From Polycyclovorans sp. (lineage in GTDB: Bacteria; Pseudomonadota; Gammaproteobacteria; Nevskiales; Nevskiaceae): 59,458 nt of DNA. The position numbers and the translations under genes were made by a program. The stretch's first letter is position 1, and every line of letters begins with the position of its first letter. Location: contig PAKU01000010.1 of the NCBI GenBank assembly GCA_002706265.1, positions 1-59,458 on the forward strand, given 5' to 3'. Positions 52,842 to 59,458 of this stretch are shown piece by piece. Under the pieces are notes generated by a model that was not told where the DNA came from, searched no databases, and saw only the letters and a list, made by a program, of their open reading frames with translations.

Positions 52842-53692
52842 GTCAGAAGAAGCGTGGCCTCGGACGCGGCCTGGGGTCGTTGTTGTCCGACGTGTCGGCA
52901 CTGGGTTCGGCCAGCGAAACCGACATGGGTCTGGTCGACCTGGCCATCGGGCTGTTGCAGGCCGGGGCCCATCAGCCACGCAAGCATTTTGATGAAACCG
53001 GTCTGGCGGAACTGGCCGAGTCAATCCGCGCGCGGGGCATCGTTCAGCCGCTGATCGTCCGTCCGGTGTCGGCCGGTCGCTATGAAATCGTCGCCGGCGA
53101 GCGCCGTTACCGTGCGGCGCAGATCGTCGGGCTCAAAGTGGTTCCGGTGATCGTCCGCGAGATGGACGAGCGCGAGGCCATGGCGGTCGCGCTGGTCGAG
53201 AACATCCAGCGGGCCGACCTGAACCCCCTCGAAGAGTCGGCCGCGTTGCGCAAACTGATCGATGAGTGTGGGCTGACCCACGAGCAGTGCGCCCAGGCGG
53301 TAGGGCGCTCGCGCACCCAGGTCAGCAATCTGTTGCGCCTGGCCGAACTGGACCCGATGGTGCAGAACGCAGTGCGTGAAGGCCGGCTGAGTCTGGGGCA
53401 TGCCAAGGTGCTGCTGGGTGCGCCCGTTGAGCGGCAGACCGAATTGGCCCACCACGCCATGCACCGGGAACTCACGGTTCGCCAGACCGAGGCGTTGTTG
53501 CGTGAAACCGCGCGCCCCAAGCCCGCAACGCGCAGCGAAAGTCGTGCCGAACCCGAGCTTGAGCAGCGCCTGAGCAGCGCCGTGGGCCTGCCGGTGCGCA
53601 TCCAGCCGGGGGCCAAAGGGCAGGGCAAGGTGCTGATCAGCTACCAGGACCCGGCCGAACTGAGACGTCTGCTGGGTCTGTTCGAAAGTTGA
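52838..53692 (+). CDS. parB: chromosome-partitioning protein ParB
   Basis: A 284-residue ParB with the N-terminal ParA-interacting segment KKRGLGRGLGSLLSD, the CTP-binding GERRYRAAQ motif (residues 88-96), ENIQRADLNPLEE, and a helix-turn-helix with AQAVGRSRTQVSNLLRLAEL. ParB clamps slide from parS sites using CTP. I found no parS consensus in the window by eye. Terminal dimerisation domain ends LLGLFES. Confidence 0.95.
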   Translation: MSQKKRGLGRGLGSLLSDVSALGSASETDMGLVDLAIGLLQAGAHQPRKHFDETGLAELAESIRARGIVQPLIVRPVSAGRYEIVAGERRYRAAQIVGLKVVPVIVREMDEREAMAVALVENIQRADLNPLEESAALRKLIDECGLTHEQCAQAVGRSRTQVSNLLRLAELDPMVQNAVREGRLSLGHAKVLLGAPVERQTELAHHAMHRELTVRQTEALLRETARPKPATRSESRAEPELEQRLSSAVGLPVRIQPGAKGQGKVLISYQDPAELRRLLGLFES

Positions 53693-53778
53693 GTTGCGCC
53701 GCTGCGCTGTCGGTCCCCGTCATCGTTGCGGGAACGCCCGTCGCGCGGGGCTTTTCCCCCTTGGGCCAAAAATTATCG

Positions 53779-53807
53779 TTGCGAATCAGTGACCGTGCCG
53801 CTACAAT
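53779..53807 (+). promoter_or_regulatory. predicted promoter of the atp operon
   Basis: TTGCGA (53779-53784), 17 bases, TACAAT (53802-53807) make a near-consensus sigma-70 promoter, 40 bases in front of atpI. It lies after parB, so the ATP synthase genes have their own promoter. Confidence 0.7.
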
Positions 53808-53846
53808 CCGCCGCGTTTGCTGCAGTGCACATCATGAGAGAAGCCC

Positions 53847-54191
53847 ATGAAAGTGGTTCTTCGATTGGCTGCACTGCAGGCTGCCAGCGCAATCATCCTG
53901 GGTTTGGGGTGGTGGTTCGCTAAAGATCAAATGCATGGTTTGGCCGCCCTGGTGGGTGGCGCCATCGCTGCAACATTGACGCTCTACGCAGGGGTGCAGA
54001 CTTTTTCTCGTCCCGCGACCGATCCTCAGACGATCGCGCGTCAATTTGTGCGGGCGCAGCAAAAAAAATGGCTGTTGGCCGTCGTGCTTTTTGCACTGGC
54101 CTTGAAGGGACTGGCGGCATACGCATTGCCACTGATCCTCGCATTCGCGATTGGGGTCAGCTTTTACAAGCTGGCGCTGCTTTGGAACTGA
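53847..54191 (+). CDS. atpI: ATP synthase subunit I (AtpI)
   Basis: A 114-residue membrane protein with four hydrophobic helices and the pattern GLGWWFAKDQMHGLAALVGG, which matches AtpI. AtpI assists c-ring assembly and is not part of the final enzyme. It lies 16 bases upstream of atpB. ATG at 53847; the frame begins just inside the predicted transcript. Confidence 0.9.
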   Translation: MKVVLRLAALQAASAIILGLGWWFAKDQMHGLAALVGGAIAATLTLYAGVQTFSRPATDPQTIARQFVRAQQKKWLLAVVLFALALKGLAAYALPLILAFAIGVSFYKLALLWN

Positions 54192-54198
54192 CTTGTGA

Positions 54199-55032
<834 letters not shown>

Positions 55033-55072
55033 GCAGGCCCGCAGTTTTTTCACCCACTCACTTCTTCTTTAG

Positions 55073-55357
<285 letters not shown>

Positions 55358-55410
55358 GAGGGGTTCGCCCCACCTTGCGCACGGCATTTCTGGTTTAAGC
55401 GGAGTTTTCG

Positions 55411-55884
55411 ATGGGTATCAGCATTCCGTCCGTCCTCGGACAAATGATCGTCTTCCTGCTCTTCGTGATGTTCACGATGAAGTACGTCTGGCCGCCGATC
55501 ATGAAAGCGATGGAAGAGCGCGAAGCCAAGATCCGCGATGGTCTGGCGGCCGCTGAAAAGGGCAAGGCAGCCCTTGCCGAAGCGTCTTCGAAGTCCGATG
55601 AAGAACTGAAGGCCGCGCGGACCCAGGCGCAGGACATCATCGCCGCCGCCAACAAGCAGGCGACGCAGTTGGTCGAGAAGGCCAAGGGCGACGCAACCGC
55701 CGAGCAGCAGCGGATCATCGCCAGCGGTCACGCCGAAGTGGAGCAGATGGCCGCTCAGGCGCGCGATGCCTTGCGCAAACAGGTTGCCGACCTCGCGGTT
55801 TCGGGCGCCGAGCAGATCCTCAAGCGCGAAGTCGATGCCAAGGCGCATGCCGAGATTCTCGATCGCCTCGCCGCGCGCATTTAA
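55411..55884 (+). CDS. atpF: ATP synthase Fo subunit b
   Basis: A 157-residue peripheral stalk subunit: one N-terminal membrane helix ([20 protein letters not shown]) and a long charged helix of Ala, Glu and Lys up to the end ([16 protein letters not shown]). It dimerises and connects Fo to the delta subunit. Confidence 0.95.
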   Translation: MGISIPSVLGQMIVFLLFVMFTMKYVWPPIMKAMEEREAKIRDGLAAAEKGKAALAEASSKSDEELKAARTQAQDIIAAANKQATQLVEKAKGDATAEQQRIIASGHAEVEQMAAQARDALRKQVADLAVSGAEQILKREVDAKAHAEILDRLAARI

Positions 55885-55896
55885 GGACCGGTCCCG

Positions 55897-56433
55897 ATGA
55901 GCTCACTGAGTCAAATCGCCCGACCGTACGCCAAGGCCGTGTTCCAACTGGCCCGGGAGCAGTCGACCGTGTCGGCTTGGTCCGACGGCCTGACGCAGTT
56001 GGCCGAGCTGGTGGCCGATCCATCGATCGCATCGCTGCTGGGGCATCCGCGGGTCGAACCGGCGGTGCTGGTCGACGCGCTGGCCCCCGCACTCGGCGAC
56101 GCGCTGGGGGAACAGGGTCGTAATTTTCTGGCCGTGTTGGCCGAGCAGGGCCGGCTGCCTGCGCTGCCGGACATCAAGCATCAGTTTGACGCCCTGCGTG
56201 CAGACGCGGAACGCACGGTGGCGGTGACCGTTACCACCGCCGAGTCGGTGGACGCCGACCGGCAGGGCTCGTTCGCCTCGGTGATCGCCGAGCGGCTGGG
56301 CCGCGAGGTCAAGATCGACTGGGCCACGGATGACGCCCTGATCGGCGGCGCCATCATCCGCGCCGAAGATCTGGTGATCGACGGCTCGATCCGCGGCGAG
56401 CTTGAGCGGTTGCAGAAACAGATTGGGCAGTGA
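55897..56433 (+). CDS. atpH: ATP synthase F1 subunit delta
   Basis: The 178-residue OSCP-like subunit starts SLSQIARPYAKAVFQLAREQ and ends with RAEDLVIDGSIRGELERLQK, both conserved in AtpH. It caps F1 and binds subunit b. It starts 12 bases behind atpF. Confidence 0.95.
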   Translation: MSSLSQIARPYAKAVFQLAREQSTVSAWSDGLTQLAELVADPSIASLLGHPRVEPAVLVDALAPALGDALGEQGRNFLAVLAEQGRLPALPDIKHQFDALRADAERTVAVTVTTAESVDADRQGSFASVIAERLGREVKIDWATDDALIGGAIIRAEDLVIDGSIRGELERLQKQIGQ

Positions 56434-56436
56434 GCG

Positions 56437-56476
56437 AGTCACAAGCGACTTCTAGGTCGAGTCGGTCACAAGACCG
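56437..56476 (+). promoter_or_regulatory. two small stem-loops between atpH and atpA
   Basis: AGTC (56437-56440) with GACT (56447-56450), and CGGTC (56463-56467) with GACCG (56472-56476); both units contain GTCACAAG. They may affect mRNA processing or relative translation of atpA; stems are short. Confidence 0.3.
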
Positions 56477-56506
56477 GTTAACGACGCCAACGATATAGAG
56501 ACGAAC

Positions 56507-58048
56507 ATGCAGCTGAATCCTTCAGAAATCAGCGACCTCATCAAGAGCCGCATTCAGAACTTTGAATCGGCCTCCGAGGCGCGCAACACCGGCACCGTGG
56601 TCTCCTTGCAGGACGGCATCGTCCGCATCCACGGTCTTTCAGATGCCCTGCAGGGTGAAATGCTGGAGTTTCCCGGCAACACCTTCGGCCTCGCCCTGAA
56701 CCTTGAGCGTGACTCGGTCGGTGCGGTGGTGCTCGGTGACTACAAGCATCTGAAGGAAGGCGACACGGTCAAGACCACCGGCCGCATTCTGGAAGTGCCG
56801 GTGGGCCCCGAACTGCTGGGCCGCGTGGTCAACGCCCTGGGCCAGCCGATCGACGGCAAGGGTGACCTGGGCGCTTCGGCCACCAGCCCGATCGAAAAAG
56901 TGGCGCCTGGCGTGATCTGGCGTCAGTCGGTCGACCAGCCCGTGCAGACCGGCTACAAGGCGGTCGACGCGATGGTGCCGGTCGGTCGCGGTCAGCGCGA
57001 GTTGATCATCGGCGACCGCCAGACCGGCAAGACCGCGATGGCCATCGACACCATCATCAATCAAAAGCACTCCGGCATTAAGTGCGTCTACGTCGCCATC
57101 GGCCAGAAGAACAGCTCGATCGCCGGCGTGGTGCGCAAGCTCGAAGAGCATGGCGCCATGGCCTACACCACCGTGGTGGCCGCCAGCGCCTCGGAAGCCC
57201 CGGCGCTGCAGTTCATCGCACCGTACTCCGGTTGCTCGATGGGTGAGTACTTCCGCGACAACGGTGAAGACGCGCTGATCATTTACGACGATCTGTCGAA
57301 GCAGGCCGTCGCCTATCGTCAGGTGTCGCTGCTGTTGCGGCGTCCGCCGGGTCGCGAAGCCTACCCCGGCGACGTGTTCTATCTCCACAGTCGTCTGCTG
57401 GAACGTGCCGCTCGCGTCAATGCCGACTACGTCGAGCAGTTCACCGGGGGCAAGGTGAAGGGCAAGACCGGTTCACTGACGGCGCTGCCGATCATCGAAA
57501 CCCAGGCGGGCGACGTCTCTGCCTTCGTGCCGACCAACGTGATCTCGATCACCGACGGTCAGATCTTCCTCGAAACCGACCTGTTCAACGCCGGTATTCG
57601 CCCCGCCATGAACGCCGGCATCTCGGTGTCACGCGTGGGCGGTGCAGCGCAGACCAAGATCGTCAAGAAGCTGGGCGGTGGTGTGCGTCTGGCGCTGGCC
57701 CAGTATCGTGAACTGGCGGCCTTCGCCCAGTTTGCCTCCGACCTCGACGAGGCCACCCGCAAGCAGCTGGAGCGCGGGCAGCGCGTCACCGAGTTGATGA
57801 AGCAGAAGCAGTACGCGCCGCTGACCGTTGCACTGATGGGCGCGTCGCTCTACGCGGTGGAGAAGGGTTATCTCGACAAGGTGCCGGTCGAGAAGATTCA
57901 GCCGTGGGAAGAGGGCCTGCATCAGTTCCTGAGCAACAGCCACCAGGCGCTCATGGACAAGATCAACGTCAAGGGCGACTGGAACGAAGAGATCGAAGCG
58001 GGCCTGAAGGCGGCGATGGAAGCCTACGTCAAGCAGTCGGCCATCTGA
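56507..58048 (+). CDS. atpA: ATP synthase F1 subunit alpha
   Basis: The 513-residue noncatalytic nucleotide-binding subunit. The P-loop is GDRQTGKT at residues 169-176; [20 protein letters not shown] at the N-terminus and [19 protein letters not shown] near residue 365 contain the ATPase alpha/beta signature and the arginine finger. Full length compared with 513 in E. coli. Confidence 0.97.
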   Translation: MQLNPSEISDLIKSRIQNFESASEARNTGTVVSLQDGIVRIHGLSDALQGEMLEFPGNTFGLALNLERDSVGAVVLGDYKHLKEGDTVKTTGRILEVPVGPELLGRVVNALGQPIDGKGDLGASATSPIEKVAPGVIWRQSVDQPVQTGYKAVDAMVPVGRGQRELIIGDRQTGKTAMAIDTIINQKHSGIKCVYVAIGQKNSSIAGVVRKLEEHGAMAYTTVVAASASEAPALQFIAPYSGCSMGEYFRDNGEDALIIYDDLSKQAVAYRQVSLLLRRPPGREAYPGDVFYLHSRLLERAARVNADYVEQFTGGKVKGKTGSLTALPIIETQAGDVSAFVPTNVISITDGQIFLETDLFNAGIRPAMNAGISVSRVGGAAQTKIVKKLGGGVRLALAQYRELAAFAQFASDLDEATRKQLERGQRVTELMKQKQYAPLTVALMGASLYAVEKGYLDKVPVEKIQPWEEGLHQFLSNSHQALMDKINVKGDWNEEIEAGLKAAMEAYVKQSAI

Positions 58049-58060
58049 CCTCTCTAGTGC

Positions 58061-58110
58061 GGAGTGCGAGGCGGCAGCAGGGTTTTCAAGCACCCTGAGT
58101 CTCACGCTCC
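58061..58110 (+). promoter_or_regulatory. nested stem-loop between atpA and atpG
   Basis: GGAGTGCGAG (58061-58070) pairs, with one wobble and one mismatch, with CTCACGCTCC (58101-58110); inside it AGGGT (58079-58083) pairs with ACCCT (58092-58096). The 95-base gap is long for an atp operon. It could control subunit ratios. Confidence 0.35.
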
Positions 58111-58143
58111 ACCGCTCACGAATCATCAATCACGGACCAACGA

Positions 58144-59004
58144 ATGGCAGGCGCAAAAGAAATCCGCGGCAAGATCAGCAGCGTGAAAAACACGCAGAAG
58201 ATCACGCGCGCGATGGAAAAAGTCGCCATGTCGAAAATGCGCAGGGCGCAGGATCGCATGGCGCAGGCGCGTCCCTACGCGACGCAGATTCGCAATACGC
58301 TGGGCCATCTGGCGGCGGCCAGTCGTGACGAACCCAATGCGTTCCTCACCGAGCGCCCGGTCAAGCGGGTGGCCTATCTGGTGGTCAGCACCGACCGCGG
58401 CCTGTGCGGCGGCCTCAACATCAACCTGTTCCGGTCGGTCATGCGGCTGGTCGGTGAGGCCCGCTCCGACGGCGCCGAAGTGCAGTTCGCCGTGTTCGGC
58501 AGCAAGGGCGTTTCGTTCTTTCGCCGCGTCGGCGGCAAGGTGCTGGCGCAGGCCACGCAATTGGGTGACAAGCCGCAACTCGACGACCTGCTGGGCGTGA
58601 TCAAGGTGTTGGTCGATGCGTATCGCGAGGGCGAGGTCGACCGCATCGAACTGGTCTCGACCGCGTTCGTCAACACCATGACGCAGAAGCCGCGCGCGCA
58701 GGTGCTGTTGCCGGTGCAGCCGGTCACCGACGATCTGCCAGATCATTGGGACTATCTGTACGAACCCACTGCGGCAGTGCTGATCGACAGCGTCATCACC
58801 CGTTACATCGAATCGCAGATTTACGGTGCGGTCATCGAGAACGTGGCCTGCGAAATGGCTGCGCGCATGGTGGCGATGAAGTCGGCCACCGAAAACGCGG
58901 GCGACATCATCTCCGGACTGCAGCTCGCCTACAACAAGGCGCGCCAGGCCAACATCACCAAGGAACTCGCCGAGATTGTCGGCGGTGCCGCGGCCATCAG
59001 CTGA
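58144..59004 (+). CDS. atpG: ATP synthase F1 subunit gamma
   Basis: A 286-residue rotor subunit. The N-terminal helix [20 protein letters not shown] and C-terminal [20 protein letters not shown] are the two conserved coiled-coil segments; [15 protein letters not shown] lies in the Rossmann-like middle. Length is normal (E. coli 287). Confidence 0.96.
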   Translation: MAGAKEIRGKISSVKNTQKITRAMEKVAMSKMRRAQDRMAQARPYATQIRNTLGHLAAASRDEPNAFLTERPVKRVAYLVVSTDRGLCGGLNINLFRSVMRLVGEARSDGAEVQFAVFGSKGVSFFRRVGGKVLAQATQLGDKPQLDDLLGVIKVLVDAYREGEVDRIELVSTAFVNTMTQKPRAQVLLPVQPVTDDLPDHWDYLYEPTAAVLIDSVITRYIESQIYGAVIENVACEMAARMVAMKSATENAGDIISGLQLAYNKARQANITKELAEIVGGAAAIS

Positions 59005-59095
59005 GCAACGCAGACAAAAGTGTCGGTCGGGCCTCACCCCGGCATTCACGTCGGTCTGACGGCCGACTTACAGGACAAGACAGGAAAGCGACAAC

Positions 59096-59458
59096 ATGAG
59101 TACTGGAAAGATCGTTCAAATCATCGGCGCCGTGGTCGACGTTGAATTCCCACGCGACGCGGTTCCCGGCATCTATGACGCGCTGACGGTCGATGGCACG
59201 GGGCTGACGCTGGAAGTGCAGCAGCAGTTGGGCGACGGCGTCATTCGCGCCATCGCCATGGGCTCCTCCGACGGCCTCAAGCGTGGTCTGGTGTGCCAGA
59301 ACACCGGCGCCGGCATTTCCGTGCCGGTGGGCGCCGCCACTCTGGGCCGCATCATGAACGTGCTCGGCGAGCCGCAGGACGAGCGCGGCCCGGTGAACAG
59401 CGAAACGCGCTGGACGATCCACCGCGATGCCCCGAGCTACGAAGACCAGTCCGGCTCC
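59096..59458 (+). CDS. atpD: ATP synthase F1 subunit beta, 3' end outside window
   Basis: Only the first 121 codons are present. [20 protein letters not shown] is the beta-subunit N-terminal barrel, and [20 protein letters not shown] leads toward the nucleotide domain, which is outside the window. ATG at 59096 follows atpG by 91 bases, with GGAAAG upstream. Confidence 0.95.
   Translation, partial: MSTGKIVQIIGAVVDVEFPRDAVPGIYDALTVDGTGLTLEVQQQLGDGVIRAIAMGSSDGLKRGLVCQNTGAGISVPVGAATLGRIMNVLGEPQDERGPVNSETRWTIHRDAPSYEDQSGS

Overview
The window is about 59.5 kb of GC-rich chromosome from a gammaproteobacterium. The evidence is the rsmG-parA-parB-atpIBEFHAGD block, a fadBA operon, a homodimeric AceE pyruvate dehydrogenase, sdhCDAB with sdhE and ygfX, and a Pseudomonas-like fimT-pilVWXY1E minor pilin operon beside a thiO-like oxidase. 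The DUF1302/YCF48/DUF1329 envelope proteins and doubled beta-oxidation genes suggest an aerobe that uses lipids or other hydrophobic substrates. A Nevskiales/Salinisphaerales-type affiliation is a guess only. I see no tRNA, rRNA, CRISPR array, transposase or phage gene. No gene-free stretch exceeds 300 bases; the largest are 6833-7099, 40542-40800 and 10920-11166.

Layout. 1-3311: a DUF1302 outer-membrane protein (5' end outside the window) and a YCF48-like periplasmic protein. 3485-6832: fadB-fadA. 7100-10919 (minus strand): a DUF4382 lipoprotein, a crotonase with an isomerase-type active site, and an acetolactate synthase large subunit without a small-subunit gene. 11167-13044: DUF1329 protein and the ribosome-rescue factor ArfB. 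13082-18513: a LysR regulator divergent from aceE-aceF, with no lpd beside them. 18606-19445: a secreted protein of unknown function.

19523-26395 (minus strand): the first minor-pilin operon, fimT-pilV-pilW-pilX-pilY1-pilE. 26528-31457: a ThiO-like FAD oxidase, a second LysR regulator, then cysC-sat and a DHH phosphoesterase, together a PAPS-synthesis module. 31652-40541 (minus strand): a second, diverged minor-pilin operon in the same order, with a 1723-residue PilY1 and two PilE-like pilins. 40801-42243 (minus strand): a serine protease with a GlyGly-CTERM-like tail, in line with ygfZ.

43253-47719: an SDHAF4-like assembly factor, sdhCDAB, sdhE and ygfX, so succinate dehydrogenase is surrounded by maturation factors (ygfZ diverges from it). 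47747-51394: a NhaP2-type antiporter, an ArsC-family protein and a YjgR/HerA-like ATPase. 51391-59458: rsmG-parA-parB, then the F1Fo ATP synthase operon, which runs off the end inside atpD.

The points most worth following are the two parallel PilY1/minor-pilin systems 5 kb apart, the unusual PLLG-rich N-terminal region of the first PilY1, the DHH phosphoesterase placed to dispose of PAP from sulfate assimilation, the GlyGly-CTERM protease, and the ring of succinate dehydrogenase assembly factors.
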